From Chara braunii (Eukaryota > Streptophyta > Charophyceae > Charales > Characeae), in contig BFEA01000171.1 in NCBI GenBank assembly GCA_003427395.1, forward strand, positions 2,113,377 through 2,161,469: 48,093 nucleotides of DNA, written 5' to 3'. Of the stretch, positions 30,481-39,788 are shown in pieces; the first letter of the stretch is position 1; each line of letters opens with the position of its first letter. A program made the position numbers and the translations under genes. A model generated the notes under the pieces. That model searched no databases. It was not told the DNA's origin and saw nothing but the letters and a program-made list of their open reading frames with translations.

Positions 30481-30599
30481 GGGATTGCATTCAAATGCCT
30501 GGTGATTAGCAAACTGTTAGTTCGAGATAGCCACAGCCTATGTAGCCTGCTGTGTTGTAGACTGGATTGGAATTGGACCGGTCGAATTTGTTCGGTGGT

Positions 30600-30704
30600 G
30601 TCCTTCGGGACATCCGTTAAAATTGAAACGATGCAGAGAAGGGTAATTTAGCAAATGGCCCCTGCGCAAGGATGACACGCAGAAATCGAGAAATGGTCCA
30701 AATT
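30600..30704 (+). pseudogene. U6 snRNA-derived sequence, copy 1
   Basis: GTCCTTCGGGACATCCGTTA, AACGATGCAGAGAAG and then CCCCTGCGCAAGGATGACAC and ATCGAGAAATGGTCCAAATT run along the whole U6 snRNA order. Between AGAGAAG and CCCC the usual GATTAGCATGG is replaced by GGTAATTTAGCAAATGG, an insertion in the ACAGAGA-to-AGC region also present in copy 3 at 39084. An A-rich tail (AAAATATAATAAAAAAATAA) follows instead of the T-run a Pol III gene would need. It is a retrosequence rather than a working U6 gene. Confidence 0.88.
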
Positions 30705-30727
30705 AAAATATAATAAAAAAATAATTT

Positions 30728-30925
30728 CGTTCGGTGGTTAGTGGTCTGTCTGTATGTAGCCGCTGGCACGCTTTGATGCGTACCCTGGGGTCATCAGTTC
30801 ATACCCGCGTGGGCGTGAAATGTCTTCGGCGGGAAAGAAATGGAAGTTTGAAGCTTTGCGCAATTCGAATTATTCCACGATTGATGGGGTAGCACTTAAC
30901 AGATCGGGGGCCAAGTCCCCCTAGA
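30728..30925 (+). repeat. Possible tRNA-like SINE remnant
   Basis: GGTTAGTGGTCTG and, about 50 bases on, CAGTTCATACCC resemble decayed Pol III A and B boxes. The stretch starts right after the A-rich tail of the U6 copy and ends at GGGGGCCAAGTCCCCCTAG, a family C-like end. Evidence is thin. Confidence 0.3.
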
Positions 30926-30949
30926 TGGTGTGTTGTTGTTGTTGTTGTT

Positions 30950-31052
30950 GTTTTTTTTTTTTTTTAAATGTGGCCCGATGGACCACAGATCAGATATTAA
31001 ACTGATCAGAACAGATGCTACACTTGATCTTAGCCAAAAGGCCGAGAAAGGT
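30950..31052 (-). pseudogene. U2 snRNA-derived sequence, copy 2, poly(A)-tailed
   Basis: The minus strand reads CTTTCTCGGCCTTTTGGCTA, AGATCAAGTGTAGCATCTG, TTCTGATCAGTTTAATATCTG, then ATCTGTGGTCCATCGGGCC and poly(A) (T-run 30951-30965), followed by CAACAACAAC. The first 60 nt are a nearly exact U2 5' domain, including the branch-point-pairing segment; the rest of U2 is missing. Truncation plus a poly(A) tail indicates reverse transcription. The 5' end is at 31052, where U2 itself starts, so the copy is 5'-complete and 3'-truncated, the opposite of ordinary LINE truncation. Confidence 0.88.
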
Positions 31053-31530
31053 ACAGATGGTGTTTTTCATTTCTGGCCATGGGATCTGTATATTTCCGCC
31101 ATAATCGGCGGTCAAGAATGAAGAACACACGCCAGTGGGACCTGGCCCCGCTAGCTGACTCGTGTATAGTGCCTGTTGTGTTGTGAATAGCATCGTCTTT
31201 GAGATAGTGGTGGATTAGAGTCCAGCCTTGACGCTCGTGCAGGATTTAGTCCTCTATTCAAGTACTAGTAGGCGGGTACTGATCTGGGGGTGGAAATTGT
31301 TATCAGGCCTTGAAATAATCTTCGAGAAATATCGGCGCGGCCCGTATCGCCTGTAATTTGAATTTTTGTCTTTTTTTTTGCTCTTGTTTTGTTTTTTTTT
31401 TTTCGTTTTTTTGATGCTGCTTAATTTGAATTTTGTAGTACCTGCTTGGATGGTAAAACCTAGGTTTTCCGTATTTCCACGGAAATTCCCAGTCTTCTTT
31501 TCTACTGGCAATTACCCGCCTTTTACTTCA

Positions 31531-31710
31531 GGGGCGAGGTCCCACTAGCAAAGAAAGTGTAGATTGGATAAATGCCCTGAATGTGGACGTGTTTTAAGCA
31601 GAGATGCAGAAAGAAGTTCGATCCCGATTTTGTGCACCTTTCCTCGGAAGAGTCCAGATTCAGCGCCTTTCAATCCAATCCCCTCTTTGCAAGTGGGACC
31701 TCCTCGCCCC
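31531..31710. mobile_element. Foldback element, family C (degenerate copy)
   Basis: GGGGCGAGGTCCCACTAGCA and TGCAAGTGGGACCTCCTCGCCCC are outer arms. Inner text CTGAATGTGGACGTGTT with its counterpart GAGTCCAGATTCAG follows the family C plan, with many changes. Confidence 0.7.
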
Positions 31711-31809
31711 GGGCTATCTGCAGGCGGGAAAAAGTTTTGAACCACCAACGACGCACGCGGCGGGCAAATTTCAAATTGTCGTGACCCAAAAATGCTGGCT
31801 CGAGTCCTT

Positions 31810-31893
31810 GCGCAAGGATGACACGTTTACATCGAGAAATGGTCCAAATTAAAAATAATAAATAAATAAATAAAATAAAATAAAATAAAAAGA
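31810..31893 (+). pseudogene. U6 snRNA 3' fragment with A-rich tail, copy 2
   Basis: GCGCAAGGATGACACG, then ATCGAGAAATGGTCCAAATT match the 3' half of U6, directly followed by AAAAATAATAAATAAATAAA and further AAAT/AAAAT repeats to 31893. The junction at CCAAATT is the same as in copy 1, as expected for copies that begin from the U6 3' end. Confidence 0.82.
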
Positions 31894-31949
31894 ATGCTGG
31901 CCCGTAACTGATTACTGGGTAGGAGGACGACAACGCCGCACGGAGACTC

Positions 31950-32067
31950 TACCCTTTTCCCCCGAACGCAACGCACCCGTATTTTGGCAGTATTGGGCCG
32001 GAAATATAGCTTGTATGCATTCATTTTTAAGGGTGCGTTATACTCTTCTTCGAGCGGAAGACGGTAG
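31950..32067. mobile_element. Palindromic element, family A (copy 4)
   Basis: CTACCCTTTTCCCCCGAACG with ACGCACCC on the left and GGGTGCGTTATACTC...CGGAAGACGGTAG on the right. The inner block GGGCCGGAAATATAGCTTGTATGCATTC is in the reverse orientation relative to copy 2, showing that family A inserts either way. Confidence 0.85.
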
Positions 32068-32205
32068 GCATAGTTAGGCGATCTGTATTTACCGTAATTT
32101 GAGGGCAAGGCCGTCGCGGTCGTCATTGCTCAGTGTGGCTGGACAAGTAGGTGGGTGTCTTAAAGGCGGATCCGGGGAAAAGGCCCCTGAGACTTAGTGC
32201 TACAG

Positions 32206-32330
32206 CTAGGTGCGCTTCCTGGGTGGAACGTGCGTGTAGGGCAATGAGCGCGTTTCTTCTGAGCTCACAGGTAGGTGCGCTAACTGGGTGAAACGTGCGT
32301 AGGGCAATGAGCGCGTTTCTTCTGAGCTCA
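32206..32330. repeat. ~63-bp tandem duplication
   Basis: TAGGTGCGCTTCCTGGGTGG... and TAGGTGCGCTAACTGGGTG... both run to AGGGCAATGAGCGCGTTTCT and TCTGAGCTCA. Another pair of partial repeats (CACGAAGGACAGTCT at about 32377 and 32471) follows. Confidence 0.85.
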
Positions 32331-32510
32331 GTGCATTATGCGGTTGATGAGCATTGAAATTTTCTGTCGAAGCATGCACGAAGGACAGTCTCTGGCCTCT
32401 GTTTATCCCTATTCGGTAGAGTATGGAATTTTCTCTCGAGTGTATGTTTTGGTGTCGGTTGGGGTTCTTCACGAAGGACAGTCTTTGGTTGTTTTGGCAA
32501 TGTGGGCAGA

Positions 32511-32621
32511 CTACCATCTTTCCACGAACACAACGCGCCCTCAGTTTTACTGTATCGGGCCGGAAACATACCTTGTATACGTTCGTTTTGAGAGTGCGTT
32601 ATGTTCGGCGGAAGACGGTAG
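32511..32621. mobile_element. Palindromic element, family A (copy 5)
   Basis: CTACCATCTTTCCACGAACACAACGC and AGTGCGTTATGTTCGGCGGAAGACGGTA form imperfect arms with an interior GGGCCGGAAACATACCTTGTATACG, the same orientation as copy 4. Confidence 0.85.
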
Positions 32622-32624
32622 CGA

Positions 32625-33730
32625 ATGGTTAAGACAAGGACAAGAACATCGACGGGTTGTCACTTAGTTTTTGTGGCTACCTTCCTCTTCCCCCGATACT
32701 GCAGCCTGCTTTTTCCTGTCTGCTTCTCTCTCTCACTGGGGGGGGGGGGGAGAGGGGGAGGGAGGAAGAGTTGTGTGTGGTCCCTGCTCACACGATACCG
32801 CAGCCAGCTTTTTCCAGTCTCCTCTTCTCTCTTTCTCTCTCTCCGTGTGGCGCGTTAGGTGTCTTGATTACTGGTGTCTTGATTACTTTTTTTCGTTCTT
32901 TCTCTCTCGTTCTCACGTTGACCTAATTGCATTTTTCTTTCTTTCTAGCTTGTCTATCACTCGACAGCTCTCTCTCTTTCTTGTTCTCGAGGTTCCACCT
33001 CTCTCTCACCATTTCACTCTCGTTCTCTCAGTTTCTCACGCACGCCGTTCCTCCCCTCTTCATCCTCCCCTTGGATGCTTTCTCTCCTCCTTCTCCTAAC
33101 CACCACCCTCTACGCTTCGCAATGTCGATTTCTTGTCCTTTGTTTTGGTCCTTGATTTCTTGTTCCTCCCCCTAATTACACCTTTCTCTACCCTTTGCTA
33201 TGTCGTTTTCTTGTCTTTTATTTATTTTGTTACCTGATTTGTCGCTTTTGCTTTTTTTAAAAATCTAACCTGTTTATTATGCAAGCGAATGTGGTCCAGA
33301 TTCGCATTTGCTAAAGACGCGCTTCGACTAAGTATCAGCCCACTTTTCAACACAACGTTTCCTTGTGCTGTTCCTTTCTTTTTTTTTTTTTTTTTTATGT
33401 GCTGTTCCTATTTCGATTTGATTGTTGTAGATCGAATACACAAGAAGAAAATAAAATTGCGCTCAGAGATTCTACCGGACCACCATCAATCCGGTGTTCA
33501 CATCTGTCGTGGTCTTGCTTTGTCGCTCCAGTTTCCAACACGTGCTTGTTTCTCCTCTGTCTCTCTCCTCCCCTTCGACCTTCGAGGAACTACACTCACC
33601 CGACCAACTGGGCGTCAATCTCTCTCGCGGCCATCTGCTTTCTCCCTGCGACGTGAGTGTGTTTGCAATTGGAAGCTCGTCGCTTTCTGTTCGATAACGA
33701 GCAGGCCCAAGTACGGAAAGCCACTCTAGT
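32625..33730. other. CT-rich DNA without recognisable gene
   Basis: Pyrimidine-rich sequence with an internal duplication (GATACTGCAGCCTGCTTTTTCC at 32694 and GATACCGCAGCCAGCTTTTTCC at 32793), a G-run (32740-32750) and a T-run (33381-33396). Frames here are Leu/Ser/Phe-rich and share nothing with known families. Confidence 0.6.
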
Positions 33731-33734
33731 CTAA

Positions 33735-34095
33735 TTACGAATAGGTATGGTCATCCTTGCCAATAGTGATGGTCGTCGTTGCGTATAGGTATATGGTCAT
33801 CGTTGCCATTAGGTATATGGTCATCGTTGCAGATAGGTATGGTCATCGTTGCGGATAGGTATGGTCATCGTTGCGGATANNNNNNNNNNNNNNNNNNNNN
33901 NNNNNNNNNNNNNNNNNNNNNNNNNNNNNNNNNNNNNNNNNNNNNNNNNNNNNNATCGTTGCCATTAGGTATATGGCCATCGTTGCGGATAGGTATGGTC
34001 ATCGTTACGGATAGGTATATGGTCATCGTTGCCATTAGGTATATGGTCACCGTTGCGGATAGGTATATGGTCTTCCTGCCAATAGGTATGGTCAT
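33735..34095. repeat. Minisatellite, TATGGTCATCGTTGCSRATAGG units
   Basis: About a dozen units of 20-24 bases alternate between GCCATTAGGTATA and GCGGATAGGTATG variants, interrupted by a 75-N gap (33880-33954) that probably hides more units. Related units return at 34310-34405 and 34860-35050. Confidence 0.92.
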
Positions 34096-34307
34096 TCAGT
34101 CCGTCCGCAAGATAGTATGTTTTCGATGCATGCAGCTATGTATTCAATAACAACCAATATTCGCTCAATGGATACGAAGTACTCCCCGACCTCCTGCTGA
34201 AAAGAGATATAGGAAGGTGTTGGTAATGCCTCTGATAACGATTTTAGAGCGAAGGACAGGAACCCCGACGCTCATCTTGTAACCAATAGGACTTCGTGGC
34301 CAAAACA

Positions 34308-34405
34308 GCTATGGTCATCGGTGCCAAAATAGCTATGGTCATCGGTGCCAAAATAGCTACGGTCATCGGTGCCAAAATAGCTATGGTCATCCTCCCATTT
34401 TAGGT
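34308..34405. repeat. Minisatellite, 24-bp units
   Basis: Four consecutive units of ATAGCTATGGTCATCGGTGC plus CAAA. TATGGTCATC is shared with the array at 33735, so the two probably have one origin. Confidence 0.92.
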
Positions 34406-34859
34406 AAAAATGGTCATTCAGTGTCGGACCTCGTGAAGAGAGCGATAGATGCATGTGGTCATTCATACCTCTGATACTGCATTTCAAGGAAAGGAGTATG
34501 TAGAAGGTCCTATTACCATTTCTGATGGGAGATATGGCTCTACATTCTGTTTAGCTACTGAATGGATTCCATGGCTTTCATGTCATCGTAGGAAGCGGTT
34601 TTCCTACTATCTTTTGTGTTCATCAGTAGGAAGCGGTTTTCTTACTATCTTTTGTGTTCATCAGTGCAAGGGTCATTTCGCTCGAAGACACCATTTCGGG
34701 TTCGAAGCCGGCGCTTGGTTGATGTGGTATTTTGTTGATGTGGTTTGGTGATTTCTAGAGTGGTTTGGTTATTTCTAGATAGATAGAGCCAAGGATAACG
34801 ATTTTAGAGCCATTTCGGTTTGATAACGATTTTAGAGCGAAGGACACAGCAACCAACCG

Positions 34860-35050
34860 CCGCCTAATACCGAATACGTGTGTTCATCGATGCCAATAGG
34901 TATGGCCATGTCATCCTGCCAATAGGTAGGGTCCTTCTGCCAATAGGTAGGGTCATGCGCCCAATAGGTCTGGTCCTTCAGTCTTGGCCCTGTTGAAGAG
35001 AGCGAATGGTAGATGTGCTCATTCCGCCAGTAGGTATATGGCAATAGAGC
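34860..35050. repeat. Degenerate minisatellite, CCAATAGGTATGGTC units
   Basis: Units such as GCCAATAGGTATGG and GCCAATAGGTAGGGTC recur with variable spacing. The text TAACGATTTTAGAGC occurs at 34238, 34796 and 34822, linking the three arrays into one complex satellite. A T-run follows at 35201-35225. Confidence 0.8.
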
Positions 35051-35579
35051 CCGAGCAGGCTTGGTGAAGAGAGCATGATGGTGTATGGTCATCCGGCTTC
35101 GTGCTTGTGGCGTTCTGGATTCTTGTGGGGTTCTGGATTGTGCGTAGGTGTGTGTGTTTGTCAGATGACGGTCGTGGGGCCAACTGTATGGAGCCCTGAA
35201 AGTTTTTTTTTTTTTTTTTTTTTTTGTTTTTGTGTGTGTATGTATGTATGTGTTTAGAGAGCGAGAGGGATATTGCGAGTCGCTACTTGTGTGCAAGAGA
35301 GATCATCCCCAAATCGGAAGTCGAACCGAAAGATTGGAGCAGATGGCCAGGGGGGTGGGGAGGGGGGTGGGAGGGTATGGAGGCCACTTGTTCTTGAACT
35401 GGTCGGTGGGTCGAGTGATTTCGTGTTTTGGCACGTTTAGGGGTTTTCTTTTAACCCAGGACTGAAGTTTTTTTTTTCTTCAGTTTGTCGATTTTACAGG
35501 CGCTTTTTACTCTTTCTTCGTTCGATGTTCGGTCGTCATCCACAGAATTTATCTGAAAGTGACGCTCTGATTGTCATTT

Positions 35580-35758
35580 GCGCTAATTGACTAATTACTT
35601 GACTGATTGATTTATTAATTGTTAGATTGTTTGATTTATTGATTTGAATCTTCAAATGGTGGATTTGATTGATTTATTGATGGATTGATTCTTTGATTGA
35701 TTTTGATGGATTGATTCTTTGATTGATTGATTCTGATTGATTGATTGATTGATTGATG
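35580..35758. repeat. GATT/ATTG-rich simple repeat
   Basis: Irregular GATT, ATTGATT and GATTGATT units over about 180 bases. No gene. The DNA before it (35230-35560) includes G-rich low-complexity sequence and nothing recognisable. Confidence 0.85.
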
Positions 35759-35999
35759 GCTGTCGCGTTTGTGCCGATATGTTGGTATGCTCTGTGGATG
35801 TTATCTGTTGCTTTGACCATCTCCTATTCCACTGCTTTTTGTCTTCTCCCCGCGATGGAGTAGGGGGATGGTAGGGGGCATGGTTGTTGGTTGTAATGTA
35901 GAATTTGGATGAGGGGACAGGCGTGGGACGGACTCGATCGAGTCGTCATCTAGTCGTTGACGTGTATGTGGCTTCGGTGAGTCTTTTTTTCGAAGTAGG

Positions 36000-37065
36000 G
36001 GTTATAGATCCTGCGCGCGGACACCTCCAAGGACTAGATTGAAGGGTTGAAATGGGGGCAGCAGAGAACGTGGGGGGGAGTGGAGAGGAGGATGAAATGG
36101 AGAGAGGGTTGCGTGGTAAGCAAGTGTGAGGATGGGTGCGATAGAGCAGGGGAGCCGATGGTGAAGGAAGGGAAATTTTGGGGAAGAGGACCCGGGAGGG
36201 GTTGAAGGGAGAATAACAAAGAAAAGGGGAAAATGGAAGGAATAGGGATGATGTCAAGAGAAGGAGAGAGAGAGTGTGGGTAAGAAAGTGGGAGCAGGTG
36301 AACAGGGAGGCATGAGTGGCAAAGACTAAAGAGGGTGGGAGGAGGGAGAAAGTGGGAGAGCAAGAGCCGGGAGAGAGGGTATGGTCGGGACTAAAAGGTC
36401 GGAAGAGGGAGTAAGTGGTAGCAAAAGAGTTGGGAGAGAGGGCAGGGTTAGTGAAGGGAATTGAGGGGGAGGGTAAAGTGGGAATTGGGAGAGGGAGAAA
36501 TACAAGCCTCGGAAGCGAGAGAAAAACGAAACGGATCGGCGAGAGGCTAGGGGGCGAAGGGAATTGAGGGGGAGGGTAAAGTGGGAATTGGAAGAGGGAG
36601 AAATACAAGCCTCGAAAGCGAGAGAAAAACGAAACGGATGGGCAAGAGGCTAGGTGGCAAAGTCGGGGGGGGGGGATAAACCAGCGGCAAGGGGCGAGGG
36701 GGCGAAGTCCGGGGGGGTAGACGAGGGGGCGAAGTCGGGGGGGGGTAAGATATGGTGAGAGAGGGGAAAAAGACGGAGAAGGTGGCTTAGGGCTGTCTCT
36801 TATACACATCTAGATGTGTATAAGAGACAGGTTGAGGGGGAGGGTAAAGTGGGAATTGGAAGAGGGAGAAATACAAGCCTCGGAAGCGAGAGAAAAACGA
36901 AACGGATGGGCAAGAGGCTAGGGGGCAAAGTCGGGGGGGGGGGATAAACCAGCGGCAAGGGGCGAGGGGGCGAAGTCNGGGGGGGGAGCCGAGGGGGCGA
37001 AGTCGGGGGTGGGTAAGATATGGTGAGAGAGGGGAAAAAGACGGAGAAGGTGGCTTAGGGGGCGT
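36000..37065. repeat. Purine-rich block with ~110-bp repeats
   Basis: GA-rich DNA. A unit reading GGGAATTGAGGGGGAGGG, AAGTGGGAATTGG, TACAAGCCTCGGAAGCGAG and ACGAAACGGAT occurs at about 36443-36540, 36557-36655 and 36831-36930. The block from the second unit to GGAGAAGGTGGCTTAGG (36790) is repeated from 36831 to 37063, on the other side of the adapter junction. The 287-codon minus frame is created by this repeat and the adapter and is not a gene. Confidence 0.88.
36793..36830. other. Nextera mate-pair junction adapter (artefact)
   Basis: CTGTCTCTTATACACATCT followed at once by AGATGTGTATAAGAGACAG is the Tn5 mosaic-end sequence in inverted head-to-head form, exactly the 38-base circularisation junction of Nextera mate-pair libraries. 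It translates into well-known contaminant peptides (Met-Cys-Ile-Arg-Asp-Ser and Tyr-Thr-His-Leu). It is not genomic and marks a misjoin or untrimmed read. Confidence 0.97.
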
Positions 37066-37144
37066 GTGAAAGGGAATTAGAGGGACGGCGTTCAAAGGAG
37101 TGTGACAATGGATAGATGAGCGTGTGTGAGGTTGGAGTGTAACC

Positions 37145-37411
37145 CAGACGGTTTTGGAATGTCGGATTGAACGCGCTCAATTTTTTAGTTTACCCATCTT
37201 CCCTCCATCTTCCCCCCCAGTTCGCGCTCAATTTTTTGGCTCCCAGTGCTGGGTTCCCGCCCAGACGGTTTTGGAATGTCGGATTGGTCAGTCAGTGACC
37301 CAGACGGTTTTTGAATGTCGGATTCTTACAAGCGCTCGAGGCGCGCTTTCTGAAATTTCCAAGTTTGGAATATAGGTATTGCTGAGCAGAGAATTGCCTG
37401 CAAGGAATGTG

Positions 37412-37442
<31 letters not shown>

Positions 37443-37572
37443 CGAATGTCGGATTCTTACAAGCGCTCGAGGTGCTCTTTCCGAAATTTCCAAGCTCAGA
37501 ATACAGGTATTGCTGAGCAGAGAATTGCCTAGAGAAATGCCTGGAAGGGATGTGGAGAGAGAGAGAGAGAGA
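37145..37572. repeat. Complex tandem repeat with (GA)n tracts
   Basis: CCAGACGGTTTTGGAATGTCGG-like text occurs at 37145, 37261 and 37299, and a longer unit (TTTGAATGTCGGATTCTTAC, then GCTCGAGG, GAAATTTCCAA, AGGTATTGCTGAGCAGAG) occurs at 37306-37413 and 37437-37555. Each long unit ends in a GA run. Offset is about 131 bases. Confidence 0.88.
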
Positions 37573-37724
37573 ACTGAAGGAACTGGTCAAGTGAGACCCG
37601 GCTCCTGGTCCTCTTTCCTTTATTTCCCAATTCCGTCACATGGTTTTGCCATTGCGTTTCTTCTTCTTCTTCTTCAATTGATCGGAATCAAAAGTGCAGT
37701 GGCATTCCACTCTTTAGTATCAAA

Positions 37725-37755
<31 letters not shown>

Positions 37756-37774
37756 TCCGAAACCCTTTTCCTTG

Positions 37775-37934
37775 AACCACCAGTACTTTCGAAAGTTGCG
37801 CTCGGATACAAGCCACCACGATTTTAGGAAACGTACGGGTCACTACAGGAGCGCCCAAATTTATCAGACTACAAACGGTTCCACTCGATTTCTTTCCGGC
37901 GGCCGTTCGACAGCTGGGCCAAGTACTGGTGGCA
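37775..37934. mobile_element. Foldback element, family E (copy 1)
   Basis: AACCACCAGTACTT opens and AAGTACTGGTGG closes the element. Interior text ACGTACGGGTCACTACAGGA and GAGCGCCCAAATT is shared nearly unchanged with 44376-44525. No coding capacity. Confidence 0.8.
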
Positions 37935-38000
37935 CTTGACCTCTCCTCATGTTGGTAGTATTTCTATTCTCGGCCTCCGCTGTCCACGACGCACTCGATT

Positions 38001-38088
38001 ACTGCCTTCCCCTGAATTGTATGTGGACCTAATGTGGTCTAGATGTGGCGATAATGACCGACCGTACACTGTAATTGGGAGAAGGCGA
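38001..38088. mobile_element. Palindromic element, family A (relic)
   Basis: ACTGCCTTCCCCTGAATTG opens and CACTGTAATTGGGAGAAGGC closes a degenerate copy. Inner ATGTGGACCTAATGTGGTC is shared with a still more decayed piece near 39680-39745. Confidence 0.55.
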
Positions 38089-38375
38089 GCTGTGAGCTTC
38101 TCCAACAGGGGTTAAAGACGAGAACTATGGCACTGTATTTTTCCATGTTCTCGCGGAAGATTCATTCTCATTTCGGACATTTGGTGAGTAGTGCGGCGAG
38201 AGCCTAACTCAGTCCCCCTCTACTCGGTAAGCAGCAGTTCCTGCCATCAGATAGATTAACATCTAGTGGTCAATACCGATTCGCGCATACAATCCTTGTG
38301 CAGGGGCCGTGCAACCCCCCTTGTCTTCATCTTTTTTTTTTTTCCCTTTATTTTTTCTACAACGAGCTTTTTATA

Positions 38376-38405
38376 CCCCCCCCCCCCCCNCCCCCCCCCC
38401 CCCNC
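38376..38405. repeat. Poly(C) tract with two Ns
   Basis: A C homopolymer interrupted by N at 38390 and 38404. Length is uncertain. Confidence 0.9.
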
Positions 38406-38407
38406 CG

Positions 38408-38830
38408 CCCGGCTTTATTTCATTTTGAAAAAGGGCGACGGCCTTGAGATATCATGATGGGGAAACTACGTGGGAGTCACAAAAACGAGTTAAAATTGCA
38501 CTGTGGGCCAAGATATAATTTCGAAATTGCAGTTCGGGCAATGTATACAACCCACCTTTCTGGCCAGGTAGGGTGCCTGAAGTGCAATTGCAAACTCTAT
38601 CATGCCCCATAGTGCAATTATAACTCGTTTTTGTGACTCTACTACTGAAGTTGCCCCTATTATCATTGAACTGACCGGCCCCACATAATTCAGAATTAAT
38701 TTATGTTTTTGGTCATATGATTGTATTTGGATTCGAGCTTGGGTCTGATTCATATTTCAACGGTTCCTGGGTGTGCCAACTGAACTAGGCCCGTTGGTAC
38801 AACAAGCAATGATTGTTACGTGGATGGCAT
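38408..38830 (-). mobile_element. tRNA-like SINE S2, copy 1, with element D inserted
   Basis: Minus strand: CCTAGTTCAGTTGGCACACC (A-box-like) near 38790 and AAGCTCGAATCC (B-box-like; complement 38729-38738), then a body GAATTATGTGGGGCCGGTCAGTTC and, beyond an inserted family D element (38459-38657), GATATCTCAAGGCCGTCGCCC. The body matches the copies at 44914 and 46455. A tRNA-like head plus shared body defines a SINE. The inserted element splits the sequence GATATCAT...TTGAACTGACC, which is continuous in the other copies. Confidence 0.7.
38459..38657. mobile_element. Foldback element, family D (single copy)
   Basis: GGGGAAACT...GAGTCACAAAAACGAGTT and AACTCGTTTTTGTGACTCTAC...TTGCCCC form long arms; inner text CAACCCACCTTTCTGGCCAGG matches 16327-16685. 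It interrupts SINE S2. Confidence 0.85.
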
Positions 38831-38868
38831 TCCGCACCCGACTTCCGGCGGTGGTGTTGATTGCTCTC

Positions 38869-38998
38869 CTACCTTCTTCACCTTCTTCTTCCCCTGAATA
38901 CAACGTACCGTCATTATATCTTTGTATTTGGCGTATCTTTCAGTCTAATTACACAGCTAAAATGACCCTACATTGTTGTATTCGGGCGAAGAAGGTAG
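38869..38998. mobile_element. Palindromic element, family A (copy 6)
   Basis: CTACCTTCTTC...CCCTGAATACAACGTACCGTC and CATTGTTGTATTCGGGCGAAGAAGGTAG, with the internal GTATTTGGCGTATCTTTCAG shared with 17458. The left arm carries a short CTTCTTCACCTTCTT duplication. Confidence 0.85.
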
Positions 38999-39017
38999 TG
39001 AGAGGTTTTTGACCCTT

Positions 39018-39058
39018 GCGTTGTCTTCGTCTCTGTATCGTTCGCCTGTCCCGAAGAA
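39018..39058 (-). pseudogene. U6 snRNA-derived fragment, copy 3a
   Basis: Minus strand TTCTTCGGGACA followed by GAACGATACAGAGACGAAG matches U6 5' sequence with a deletion between ACA and GAACG. It lies 26 bases from a fuller U6 copy in the same orientation. Confidence 0.6.
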
Positions 39059-39083
39059 CAGGGTCTGCAATGTGTCACAGGGG

Positions 39084-39186
39084 GGCCATTTCTCGATGTA
39101 TGGATGTCATCCTTGTGCAGGGAGGGATCATTTGCTAATTTACCCTTCTCTGTATCGTTCCAATTTTAACGGATGTCCCGAAGGAC
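39084..39186 (-). pseudogene. U6 snRNA-derived sequence, copy 3
   Basis: Minus strand GTCCTTCGGGACATCCGTTA, AAATTGGAACGATACAGAG, AAGGGTAAATTAGCAAATG, then a diverged CCCTCCCTGCACAAGGATGA and ATCGAGAAATGGCC. It has the same AGAGAAGGGTAA(A/T)TTAGCAAATG insertion as copy 1, in place of the normal AGAGAAGATTAGCATGG. Shared derived changes in two separate copies imply one amplified variant source rather than independent pseudogenes of the normal U6 gene. Confidence 0.85.
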
Positions 39187-39788
39187 GCAATGTCACGGAG
39201 TCTGTATAGACTGGTCAGAAATTTGAGGCACTGAATCACTTTGGGAAAAAAATAAAAAAATACGGACGAAGAAGTTGAAAGGCGCAGGTACGACGTACTT
39301 TCTCACACAAGAGGATTGTCCTGAAAGTGTTCGACAGCGTTCATTGGAACAACGAGGGACTATTGGCGCATCTGGCTCCAATCAGGGGTAGGTGAGTCGA
39401 AAGAACTCGGTTGTATAAATTCTCCAATATGGCCCAGGTGAGTCGAAAGAACTCGTTGTATGAATTCGGCTGTAGCCCAAGTGTGGGGATTTTGTCCTAT
39501 TGGGTGTGTTGTAATGCTTATATATAACGGATCTCGCTCCGCTGTGAGGGGTAAAAAAAAAAAAAAAAAAAAAAACGAAGGCTTTTTCATTCTACCGACC
39601 CACGAACTCTGAGGGAAACATCTTTACAAAGAGCAAAAAGAAAAAAGGGAAAAAAAAAAAAGGACACATCGCTATCATTGCATGTGGACCCAATTTGGTC
39701 TTGATGCGGCGATAACGACCGAGCGTTCTATTCAAGGGGGAAAAAAAGCACAACAAAGACTCTGAGCCGAGTGTAATGCGGAGGACCC

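Noticed and set aside
30600-31052. Functional U6 and U2 snRNA genes
   Set aside because: U6 has internal insertions and an A-rich tail in place of a T-run; U2 stops after about 85 nt with poly(A). No upstream sequence element/TATA pair at plant snRNA spacing was recognised.
33735-34405. CRISPR-like array
   Set aside because: Units are contiguous 20-24-bp repeats without unique spacers and no cas genes exist; it is a eukaryotic minisatellite.
35946-36809. 287-codon minus-strand open frame, Pro/Ser/Leu-rich
   Set aside because: It begins in the Nextera adapter (the well-known contaminant peptide) and runs through purine-rich repeats.
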